This document shows, piece after piece, positions 1-5,855 of a stretch of 7,780 nucleotides of DNA. Numbering within the stretch: position 1 is the first letter of the stretch; every line of letters starts with the position of its first letter. Both the position numbers and the translations under genes were made by a program. The stretch covers positions 1 to 7,780 of the forward strand of contig JAFWDF010000023.1 in assembly GCA_017534025.1 (NCBI GenBank), given 5' to 3'. This stretch comes from Bacillota bacterium (GTDB taxonomy: Bacteria > Bacillota > Clostridia > Peptostreptococcales > Anaerovoracaceae). The notes under the pieces are model-generated. The model had not been told where the DNA came from. It saw nothing but the letters and a program-made list of their open reading frames with translations, and searched no databases.

Positions 1-467
<467 letters not shown>

Positions 468-469
<2 letters not shown>

Positions 470-474
470 GGAGG
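468..474 (+). promoter_or_regulatory. Ribosome binding site of trpG
   Basis: AAGGAGG lies 8 bases before the trpG ATG and overlaps the last two bases of the trpE TAA stop. It is a full-consensus Shine-Dalgarno sequence. It fixes the trpG start at 483 and suggests coupled, roughly equimolar production of the two anthranilate synthase subunits. Confidence 0.85.
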
Positions 475-482
475 ATCACTTC

Positions 483-1070
483 ATGCTGCTATTAATCGAT
501 AATTATGACAGTTTTTCCTACAATCTGTACCAGATGATCGGGACGATCGAGCCGGACATCCGGGTCGTACGCAACGATGAAATGAAGGCGGAGGAGCTGG
601 CTGCTCTCAATCCGGACGGACTGATCCTGTCACCGGGGCCGGGGCGCCCGGAGGATGCCGGTGTCTGCATGGAAATGATCCGGCTGGCCGGCGGCAAAAT
701 CCCGGTCCTTGGCGTCTGCCTGGGGCACCAGGCCATTTGCGCGGCTTTCGGAGGCGTGGTTTCCTACGCAAAAGAACTGATGCACGGGAAGCAGTCCCTG
801 ACCGAACTGGACACGGAATGCCCGCTGTTCCGCGGCTGTCCCGAAACGGTGCCGGTTGCCCGGTACCATTCTCTGACAGCCATGGAAGACACGCTGCCGG
901 ATTGTCTGCAGATCACGGCCCGAACGAAGGATGGCGAGATCATGGGGGTTAAACACAGGGATTTTGATATTTACGGCGTGCAGTTTCATCCGGAATCCAT
1001 TCTGACACCGGACGGAAATACCATGCTGCAGAATTTCATCGCTCTCGCCGCTGCAGGAAGCAGAACTTAA
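483..1070 (+). CDS. trpG: Anthranilate synthase component II (glutamine amidotransferase)
   Basis: TrpG is a class I glutamine amidotransferase. It hydrolyses glutamine and passes ammonia to TrpE. The 195-residue length is normal for a stand-alone TrpG with no TrpD fusion. Motifs in order: LLIDNYDSFSYNL at the N terminus (3-15), the oxyanion-strand motif LSPGPGRPEDAG (49-60), the nucleophile motif GVCLGHQAI with Cys79, the MHGK segment (100-103), and the catalytic His169 and Glu171 within VQFHPESILT (166-175). The complete Cys-His-Glu triad indicates an active glutaminase. The start at 483 has a perfect Shine-Dalgarno 8 bases upstream, and the gene begins 13 bases after the trpE stop. In some Bacillota a single TrpG also serves PabB in folate synthesis. 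The sequence alone cannot say whether that applies here. Confidence 0.96.
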   Translation: MLLLIDNYDSFSYNLYQMIGTIEPDIRVVRNDEMKAEELAALNPDGLILSPGPGRPEDAGVCMEMIRLAGGKIPVLGVCLGHQAICAAFGGVVSYAKELMHGKQSLTELDTECPLFRGCPETVPVARYHSLTAMEDTLPDCLQITARTKDGEIMGVKHRDFDIYGVQFHPESILTPDGNTMLQNFIALAAAGSRT

Positions 1071-1080
1071 CCGTCTGCCG
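1060..1080 (+). repeat. Intergenic element copy 1 (trpG end / trpD leader)
   Basis: The segment reads GCAGAAC, then TT, then AACCGTCTGCCG. It overlaps the trpG stop codon (1068-1070). A second copy at 2181-2200 differs only by G in place of the central TT. GCAGA (1060-1064) can pair with TCTGC (1074-1078), giving a 5-bp hairpin with a 9-base loop. No function is known to me. Confidence 0.6.
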
Positions 1081-1120
1081 TGCAGCTGCTGGCATTATCA
1101 TTAATATTATTCAAAGTATT

Positions 1121-1129
1121 GGGAGGAGA
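1121..1129 (+). promoter_or_regulatory. Ribosome binding site of trpD
   Basis: GGGAGGAGA lies 7 bases before the ATG at 1137 and is preceded by an AT-rich stretch (about 1094-1120). This strong site decides the trpD start against the in-frame GTG at 1080, which lacks a comparable site and would add 19 residues unlike the family N terminus. Confidence 0.85.
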
Positions 1130-1136
1130 TTACATT

Positions 1137-2156
1137 ATGATCAGTGAAGCTATTGTAAAAATCGTGGACAAACAGGATCTGAGCTATGACGAAGCGTATC
1201 AGGTGATGACGGAAATCATGAGCGGCGAAACGTCCCCGACGCAGAACGCGGCTTTCCTGGCGGCGCTGTCAACCAAGAGCGCCAAAGCGGAAACCATCGA
1301 CGAGATTTCCGGCTGCGCCAGAGCGATGCGGGACAAGGCGATTCCGGTAAACTATCCGGGATCGACGCTGGAAATAGTCGGCACCGGAGGGGACAATGCC
1401 CACAGCTTTAACATTTCCACCACGGCGGCATTTCTCATAGCCGCAGCGGGCGTGAAGGTGTCCAAGCACGGAAACCGGGCGGCTTCGTCCCTGTCCGGAG
1501 CGGCGGACTGCCTGGAAGCGCTGGGTGTCAACCTGCAGCAGGAACCGGAACGCTGCATCGAAATGCTGGATTCCATCGGCATCTGCTTCCTGTTTGCGCA
1601 GAAATACCACACCTCGATGAAATACGTCGGTCCGATCCGGAAGGAACTGGGAATCCGAACGGTATTCAATATTCTGGGACCACTGACGAACCCTGCCAGC
1701 CCGGATCATTTTGTGCTGGGCGTTTACGACGAATACCTGGTGGAACCGATCGCTCACGTACTCGCCAAGCTGGGCGTGGAGCACGGCGCGGTCATTTTCG
1801 GCCGGGACAGACTGGATGAGGTGTCGATCAGCGCGCCGACCACGGTCTGCGAAATCCGCAATGGCTGGATCCGGAAGTCCGTCATTAAACCGGAGGATTT
1901 CGGGTTTGAAAGGGGTACGCGGCAGGATATCATCGGCGGTACGCCGAAGGAAAACGCCGCCCTGACCAGAGCGATACTGAAAGGCGAGGAAACCGGACCG
2001 AAACGCGATGTCGTGCTGATGAACGCCGGCCTGGGCATTTATATCGGGGACCGCGCGGACAGCATAGCAGAAGGCATACGGATTGCGCAGGAACAGATTG
2101 ATAATGGCGCCGGACTGCGGGTGCTCAATGATTTCGTCCGCGAATCGAACCGCTGA
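1137..2156 (+). CDS. trpD: Anthranilate phosphoribosyltransferase
   Basis: TrpD transfers phosphoribose from PRPP to anthranilate, giving phosphoribosylanthranilate. At 339 residues it has the usual length of a stand-alone TrpD. Key motifs: the PRPP-binding GTGGDNAHSFNISTTAAF (82-99), KHGNRAASSLSGAADCLEALG (110-130), FLFAQKYHTSMKYVGPIRKE (151-170) with the anthranilate-contact Arg168, LGIRTVFNILGPLTNPA (171-187), and GRDRLDEVS (222-230) containing the metal-binding Asp-Glu pair (227-228). Two positions differ from the commonest consensus as I know it: Leu119 where SSKSG is frequent, and Arg225 in place of the frequent Gly of DGLDE. The catalytic scaffold looks intact. The start at 1137 is chosen from the strong ribosome binding site and the family-like MISEAIVKIV N terminus. 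The gene is separated from trpG by 66 bases and from trpC by 68 bases. Confidence 0.96.
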   Translation: MISEAIVKIVDKQDLSYDEAYQVMTEIMSGETSPTQNAAFLAALSTKSAKAETIDEISGCARAMRDKAIPVNYPGSTLEIVGTGGDNAHSFNISTTAAFLIAAAGVKVSKHGNRAASSLSGAADCLEALGVNLQQEPERCIEMLDSIGICFLFAQKYHTSMKYVGPIRKELGIRTVFNILGPLTNPASPDHFVLGVYDEYLVEPIAHVLAKLGVEHGAVIFGRDRLDEVSISAPTTVCEIRNGWIRKSVIKPEDFGFERGTRQDIIGGTPKENAALTRAILKGEETGPKRDVVLMNAGLGIYIGDRADSIAEGIRIAQEQIDNGAGLRVLNDFVRESNR

Positions 2157-2180
2157 CAGAACAGGGCGCGGGCATGCACC

Positions 2181-2200
2181 GCAGAACGAACCGTCTGCCG
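2181..2200 (+). repeat. Intergenic element copy 2 (trpC leader)
   Basis: The segment reads GCAGAAC, then G, then AACCGTCTGCCG, nearly identical to the element at 1060-1080. GCAGA (2181-2185) and TCTGC (2194-2198) can form a 5-bp stem with an 8-base loop. It lies in the 68-base trpD-trpC spacer and ends 11 bases before the trpC ribosome binding site. Confidence 0.6.
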
Positions 2201-2211
2201 GCCATAGTAAC

Positions 2212-2217
2212 AGGAGA
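2212..2217 (+). promoter_or_regulatory. Ribosome binding site of trpC
   Basis: AGGAGA lies 7 bases before the ATG at 2225. It supports that start over the upstream in-frame ATG at 2174, which has no clear Shine-Dalgarno. Starting at 2174 would also make the repeat at 2181-2200 coding and add 17 residues unlike the family. Confidence 0.8.
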
Positions 2218-2224
2218 ACGCATC

Positions 2225-3031
2225 ATGCAAAAGAATACGATTCTGCATACCATAGCCGCTCACGCGGCGGTCCGGGTGGAGGCCGCCCGGGCGGTCCGCA
2301 GCCTGGAGGAAGTACGCGCAGCTGCGCTGGCGCTCAGTGACGCGCCGCAGCCTTTCGCCTTTGAGGATGCCCTGCGCGGCGGGGATATCGCATTCATCTG
2401 CGAATGCAAGAAAGCCTCCCCTTCCAAGGGCCTGATTGCACCGGACTTTCCATACCTGAAGATTGCCCAGGAGTACGAAGCCGCCGGCGCGGCCTGTATC
2501 TCCGTTCTGACCGAGCCGAAATGGTTCCTGGGAGAAGACCGTTATCTGCAGGAAATTGCCGGCGCGGTGACGATCCCCTGCCTGCGCAAGGATTTCGTCG
2601 TCGACGAGTACATGCTTTACGAAGCCCGGCTGCTGCATGCTTCCGCCGCTCTGCTCATAGTATCTCTGTTAGAGGAGAACACTCTGCGGCGATACATTAA
2701 AATATGTGACGAACTGCAAATGTCCGCGCTGGTGGAAGCCCACGACGCGCAGGAAATCCGTACCGCGCTGCGGGCAGGCGCTCGGATAATCGGTGTCAAC
2801 AACCGCAACCTGAAGGATTTTTCCGTCGATTTTGAAAACAGCCGGCGATTGCGGGAACTGGTACCGAAGGATATCCTGTTTGTCGCGGAAAGCGGAGTCC
2901 GCACAGCGGACGACATCCGGATGCTGCGGGAAATCGGTGCCGACGCCGTGCTGATCGGCGAAACCCTGATGCGGGCAGACGACAAAAAAGCCATGCTGGA
3001 TGCGCTGCGCAGAATAGAAAGCGAGGCCTGA
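2225..3031 (+). CDS. trpC: Indole-3-glycerol phosphate synthase
   Basis: TrpC closes the ring of CdRP (carboxyphenylaminodeoxyribulose phosphate) to indole-3-glycerol phosphate, with loss of CO2 and water. The 268-residue protein is a stand-alone (beta/alpha)8 barrel of normal family length. The catalytic set can be placed by analogy with the Sulfolobus enzyme: Glu60 and Lys62 in ICECKKASPSKG (58-69), Lys122 in CLRKDFVVDEYM (119-130), Glu171 in ALVEAHD (168-174), Asn192 in IGVNNRNL (189-196), and Glu222-Ser223 in FVAESGV (219-225). The phosphate-binding IGETLMR motif is near the C terminus (244-250). All key residues are present, so an active enzyme is expected. The N-terminal helical extension (about 1-48) is alanine- and arginine-rich, which fits the GC-rich background. 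The TGA stop is followed one base later by the trpF ATG, so trpC and trpF are probably translationally coupled. Confidence 0.96.
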   Translation: MQKNTILHTIAAHAAVRVEAARAVRSLEEVRAAALALSDAPQPFAFEDALRGGDIAFICECKKASPSKGLIAPDFPYLKIAQEYEAAGAACISVLTEPKWFLGEDRYLQEIAGAVTIPCLRKDFVVDEYMLYEARLLHASAALLIVSLLEENTLRRYIKICDELQMSALVEAHDAQEIRTALRAGARIIGVNNRNLKDFSVDFENSRRLRELVPKDILFVAESGVRTADDIRMLREIGADAVLIGETLMRADDKKAMLDALRRIESEA

Positions 3032-3032
3032 C

Positions 3033-3662
3033 ATGATAATCAAGATCTGCGGCATGCAGCGTCCGGAGGACATTGATTATGTTAATGAATTTCATCCGGA
3101 TCTGGCGGGATTTATTTTTGCGGAGGGACGGCGGCGCCGGATCACACCGGGCGAGGCTGCCCGGCTGCGCCGCCGCCTGGCGCCGGACATCCGGGCCGTC
3201 GGCGTCTTTGTCAACGAAGATGTACGGCGCCTACCGGGTGCCGCGGAGCTGGCCGGCATGGACATGATCCAGCTCCACGGCAGCGAGTCGGAAGCCTACA
3301 TCCGCGAGCTCAAAGAAATGACGCCGCTTCCGGTCATTAAGGCATTCCGGATTGAAACGGAAGCGGATATTGCCCGGGCCGCGGCCAGCCCGGCGGACTA
3401 TATTCTGCTGGACAGCGGCCAGGGCGGAACCGGCCGCGCCTTTGACTGGCAGCTGGCAGCCTCCGCCCGCCGCGATTATTTCCTGGCCGGCGGGCTGACG
3501 CCGGACAATGTGGCCGCGGCCGTCGCTGCCCTGCGGCCGGCGGGCGTGGATGTCAGCTCGGGCGTGGAAACCGCCGGCCGCAAGGACCGGGACAAGATCC
3601 GCCGCTTTATACAGGAGGCCCGGGCGGCAGCTGAAGGACCAGCGGATCCTGCCTTACACTGA
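3033..3662 (+). CDS. trpF: Phosphoribosylanthranilate isomerase
   Basis: TrpF isomerises phosphoribosylanthranilate to CdRP by an Amadori rearrangement, providing the TrpC substrate. The 209 residues fit a monofunctional TrpF. The general base Cys6 is in IKICGM (3-8) and the general acid Asp127 is in LLDSGQGGTGRAFDW (125-139). The phosphate-binding loops LAGGLTPDNV (151-160) and GVDVSSGVETAGRKD (171-185) are intact. Around residues 28-39 the usual FAPKSPR/KRYVSP-like segment appears as an arginine-rich version (GRRRRITP). The tail after about residue 197 (AAAEGPADPALH) extends slightly past the final helix. The start lies one base after the trpC stop with only a GAGG Shine-Dalgarno core (3023-3026) inside the trpC end, which suggests translational coupling. 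Codons are strongly GC-biased, as in the neighbouring genes. Confidence 0.95.
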   Translation: MIIKICGMQRPEDIDYVNEFHPDLAGFIFAEGRRRRITPGEAARLRRRLAPDIRAVGVFVNEDVRRLPGAAELAGMDMIQLHGSESEAYIRELKEMTPLPVIKAFRIETEADIARAAASPADYILLDSGQGGTGRAFDWQLAASARRDYFLAGGLTPDNVAAAVAALRPAGVDVSSGVETAGRKDRDKIRRFIQEARAAAEGPADPALH

Positions 3663-3705
3663 ATCGGCGATCCGGCCGGACACCGAATCTGCGGATCCGG
3701 ACAGG
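3661..3705 (+). repeat. Imperfect tandem repeat after trpF
   Basis: Two adjacent imperfect units occupy 3661-3684 and 3685-3705. Both begin GAATC, then (G/T)GC, then an ATCCGG/GATCCGG core, then GGACA. The second unit lacks about three bases of the first. The first unit also contains the 10-bp palindrome TCCGGCCGGA (3671-3680). The repeat starts within the trpF TGA stop and lies in the 118-base trpF-trpB spacer. Confidence 0.55.
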
Positions 3706-3767
3706 CTCTGAACCAAATCAATCCCCATTCCATCGATCATACTGAATTTCTCATATATTGCACAGAA

Positions 3768-3774
3768 AAGGAGA
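3768..3774 (+). promoter_or_regulatory. Ribosome binding site of trpB
   Basis: AAGGAGA lies 6 bases before the trpB ATG at 3781. It follows an AT-rich leader (about 3711-3767). Nothing upstream in this spacer makes a convincing sigma-A promoter. Confidence 0.8.
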
Positions 3775-3780
3775 ACCACC

Positions 3781-4971
3781 ATGAGCAACAGCAGCGGGCG
3801 CTTCGGCATCCACGGCAGCCAGTACATACCGGAAACCCTGATGAACGCCGTGCTTGAGCTGGAAACGGCATATAATACCTTTAAAAATGACCCTGATTTC
3901 CGGGAGGAACTCTCCCGCCTCTTCAACGAGTACGCCGGCCGTCCTAGCCGCCTGTACTTTGCGAAAAAAATGACCCTGGATCTGGGCGGCGCCAAAATCT
4001 ACCTGAAACGGGAAGATCTGAACCATACCGGCGCCCACAAGATCAACAATGTCCTCGGGCAGGCCCTGCTGGCTAAAAAAATGGGCAAAACCCGTCTGAT
4101 CGCAGAAACGGGCGCCGGCCAGCATGGGGTGGCGACGGCCACGGCAGCCGCCCTGCTGGGCATGGAATGCGTGGTGTACATGGGCCGGGTGGATATGGAA
4201 CGCCAGGCGCTGAACGTGTACAGAATGCGTCTGCTCGGTTCTGAGGTCCGGGCGGTGGATTCCGGTACCGGAACACTGAAGGACGCGGTTTCCGAAACCT
4301 TCCGGGAATGGACCAACCGCATTGACGACACCCATTACTGCCTCGGCTCCGTCATGGGTCCGCATCCTTTTCCGACCATCGTCCGTGATTTCCAGGCAGT
4401 CATTTCCTCGGAGATTCGCGAACAGATGCTGGCGGTTGAAGGCCGCCTGCCGGACGTGGTCATGGCCTGCGTGGGCGGCGGCAGCAATGCCATCGGTTCC
4501 TTCTATCATTTCATTAATGACCCTGCGGTCCGGCTGATCGGCTGCGAAGCGGCCGGCAGAGGCATTAACACCAATGAAACAGCGGCCACGATCAGTACCG
4601 GTTCCCTCGGCATTTTCCACGGCATGAAATCGTATTTCTGCCAGGATTCCTACGGTCAGATCGCGCCGGTCTACTCCATATCCGCCGGCCTGGATTACCC
4701 GGGCATCGGACCGGAGCACGCCATGCTGCACGATCAGGGACGCGCGGAATACGTTCCGGTGACAGACGAAGAAGCCGTGCAGGCCTTCGAATACCTGAGC
4801 CGCATGGAGGGCATCATTCCCGCCATCGAATCCGCCCACGCCGTTGCCCATGCCATAAAAATTGCACCGGCAATGGATCCGGACCGGATTATTGTCATTA
4901 CCATTTCCGGACGGGGCGATAAGGACTGCGCTGCCATCGCGCGCTACCGCGGAGAAGACATTCGGGAATAA
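3781..4971 (+). CDS. trpB: Tryptophan synthase beta subunit (TrpB1 type)
   Basis: TrpB condenses indole with L-serine to give L-tryptophan, using pyridoxal phosphate, in the alpha2beta2 complex with TrpA. The 396 residues match the usual TrpB1 length. Residue numbering runs almost in register with the enteric enzyme. The PLP Schiff-base Lys87 lies in HTGAHKINN (82-90), the catalytic Glu109 in AETGAGQHG (108-116), the PLP-phosphate loop is GGGSNA (232-237), Asp305 lies in SAGLDYPG (301-308), and Ser376, which contacts the PLP ring nitrogen, lies in SGRGDKD (376-382). MGPHPFPTIVRDFQ (192-205) is typical of the TrpA-responsive TrpB1 class and argues against TrpB2. The start at 3781 is set by a good Shine-Dalgarno and the family-like GRFGIHGSQYIPETLM N terminus. 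A stop-free antisense frame spans the gene and is treated as an artefact of GC-rich codons. Confidence 0.97.
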   Translation: MSNSSGRFGIHGSQYIPETLMNAVLELETAYNTFKNDPDFREELSRLFNEYAGRPSRLYFAKKMTLDLGGAKIYLKREDLNHTGAHKINNVLGQALLAKKMGKTRLIAETGAGQHGVATATAAALLGMECVVYMGRVDMERQALNVYRMRLLGSEVRAVDSGTGTLKDAVSETFREWTNRIDDTHYCLGSVMGPHPFPTIVRDFQAVISSEIREQMLAVEGRLPDVVMACVGGGSNAIGSFYHFINDPAVRLIGCEAAGRGINTNETAATISTGSLGIFHGMKSYFCQDSYGQIAPVYSISAGLDYPGIGPEHAMLHDQGRAEYVPVTDEEAVQAFEYLSRMEGIIPAIESAHAVAHAIKIAPAMDPDRIIVITISGRGDKDCAAIARYRGEDIRE

Positions 4972-4972
4972 C

Positions 4973-4993
4973 CCTGCGCGCACCGCATGCAGG
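4973..4993 (+). other. Hairpin just after trpB
   Basis: CCTGC (4973-4977) pairs with GCAGG (4989-4993), and GCG (4978-4980) pairs with CGC (4984-4986). This gives an 8-bp stem with a two-base AT bulge and a three-base loop. It begins two bases after the trpB stop. The following bases (AATTCTGATT) have no U-run, so it does not look like an intrinsic terminator. It may affect mRNA processing or stability between trpB and trpA. Confidence 0.45.
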
Positions 4994-5032
4994 AATTCTG
5001 ATTCAGTACTTTAAAAGGGAGTTTTTGAATAT

Positions 5033-5040
5033 AAAGGGAG
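5033..5040 (+). promoter_or_regulatory. Ribosome binding site of trpA, with a second SD-like copy upstream
   Basis: AAAGGGAG ends 8 bases before the ATG at 5049 but only 2 bases before the ATG at 5043, so it points to 5049 as the start. A near copy, AAAAGGGAG, lies 20 bases upstream (5013-5021) and sits only 3 bases from an in-frame TTG (5025), too close for good initiation there. Confidence 0.7.
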
Positions 5041-5048
5041 TAATGATA

Positions 5049-5828
5049 ATGACTCGAATTGCAGAAGCATTTAAGAATGGAAAGGCTTTTATCCCGTTTG
5101 TGACCTGCGGGGATCCGGATCTGGAAACCACCGCCCGGATTATCCGGGAAATGGCGGCCAATGGCGCGGATCTGATTGAACTGGGAATTCCGTTCTCCGA
5201 TCCGACTGCGGAAGGCCCGGTGATTCAGGAGGCCAATCTGAGGGCGCTGAGCGGCGGTGTGACAACGGATGATATTTTTGAGATGGTCGCTTCCATCCGG
5301 ACGGATATTACCGTGCCAATGGTGTTCATGACCTACGCGAATGTGGTGTATTCCTACGGAATTGAACGGTTCATGCAGCGCTCCGCGGAAGTGGGCATGG
5401 CAGGGCTGATCCTGCCGGATGTTCCGTTTGAAGAAAAAGAAGAATTTGCGCCGGCCGCCCGGGAAGCCGGCATGGATCTGATCAGTCTGATCGCGCCGAC
5501 GTCCCGGGACCGCATTCGGACCATCGCCGGACAGGCGGAAGGGTTTGTTTATTGTGTATCCTCTCTGGGCGTCACGGGGGTGCGCACGGAAATCACGACG
5601 GATATCGGCGCCATGGTGGCGCTCGTACGGGAAGCCAACCCGGAGATTCCATGCGCCATCGGCTTCGGGATCTCCACGCCGGAGCAGGCCGCTGCCATGG
5701 CAGAGCATGCGGACGGTGTCATTGTCGGCTCGGCCATCGTACGGCTGATCGGGCAGTACGGCAGGGACGCCGTCGCCCCGGTCGGGGAATATGTCCGCCG
5801 CATGAAAGAGGCCGTCAGAAACCTCTGA
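5049..5828 (+). CDS. trpA: Tryptophan synthase alpha subunit
   Basis: TrpA cleaves indole-3-glycerol phosphate to indole and glyceraldehyde-3-phosphate and channels the indole to TrpB. The 259-residue (beta/alpha)8 protein has the usual length. Motifs: FIPFVTCGDPDLETT (14-28), LIELGIPFSDPTAEGPVIQ (42-60) with the catalytic Glu44 (Glu49 in E. coli numbering), FMTYANVVYSYG (93-104), LILPDVPFEE (120-129), and YCVSSLGVTGVR (168-179) forming the loop-6 region. The phosphate-binding GFGIS (205-209) and IVGSAIV (225-231) follow. At the position of the second catalytic residue, Asp60 of E. coli, this protein has Glu55. I recall this SDPTAEGP form from other Clostridia, so it is probably a lineage variant and not inactivation. 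The start at 5049 is chosen from Shine-Dalgarno spacing; 5043 is a close alternative. It lies 77 bases after trpB and is the last gene of the operon. Confidence 0.95.
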   Translation: MTRIAEAFKNGKAFIPFVTCGDPDLETTARIIREMAANGADLIELGIPFSDPTAEGPVIQEANLRALSGGVTTDDIFEMVASIRTDITVPMVFMTYANVVYSYGIERFMQRSAEVGMAGLILPDVPFEEKEEFAPAAREAGMDLISLIAPTSRDRIRTIAGQAEGFVYCVSSLGVTGVRTEITTDIGAMVALVREANPEIPCAIGFGISTPEQAAAMAEHADGVIVGSAIVRLIGQYGRDAVAPVGEYVRRMKEAVRNL

Positions 5829-5855
5829 GCCCGCTGCCCGCTGCCGCCATTCCCA

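Noticed and set aside
1080..1136. Longer trpD beginning at GTG 1080
   Set aside because: The extra 19 residues do not resemble TrpD N termini, and the strong GGGAGGAGA site is spaced for the ATG at 1137.
2174..2224. Longer trpC beginning at ATG 2174
   Set aside because: There is no Shine-Dalgarno before it, whereas AGGAGA is correctly placed before 2225. The extension would also cover the repeated element.
2039..2638. A 199-codon antisense frame over the trpD end and trpC start
   Set aside because: It crosses two genuine conserved genes and their spacer and has no recognisable domain.
3711..3770. Internal promoter ahead of trpB
   Set aside because: TATATT (3754-3759) resembles a -10 box, but no TTGACA-like hexamer lies 16-18 bases upstream. 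The region's AT richness alone explains the match.
3751..4983. A 410-codon open frame antisense to trpB
   Set aside because: It mirrors trpB almost exactly, its translation is His/Gly/Ala-rich with no recognisable domain, and trpB on the other strand is complete and highly conserved. Stop-free antisense frames are common opposite GC-rich codons.
4973..4993. Hairpin after trpB as an intrinsic terminator
   Set aside because: No U-run follows, and trpA downstream needs to be transcribed.
4944..5708. A 254-codon antisense frame over trpA
   Set aside because: It is a shadow of the conserved trpA gene, with no recognisable family and no ribosome binding context.
5807..5826. AGAGG/CCTCT inverted repeat at the trpA stop as a terminator
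   Set aside because: The stem is only 5 bp with a 10-base loop and no T-run on either strand.
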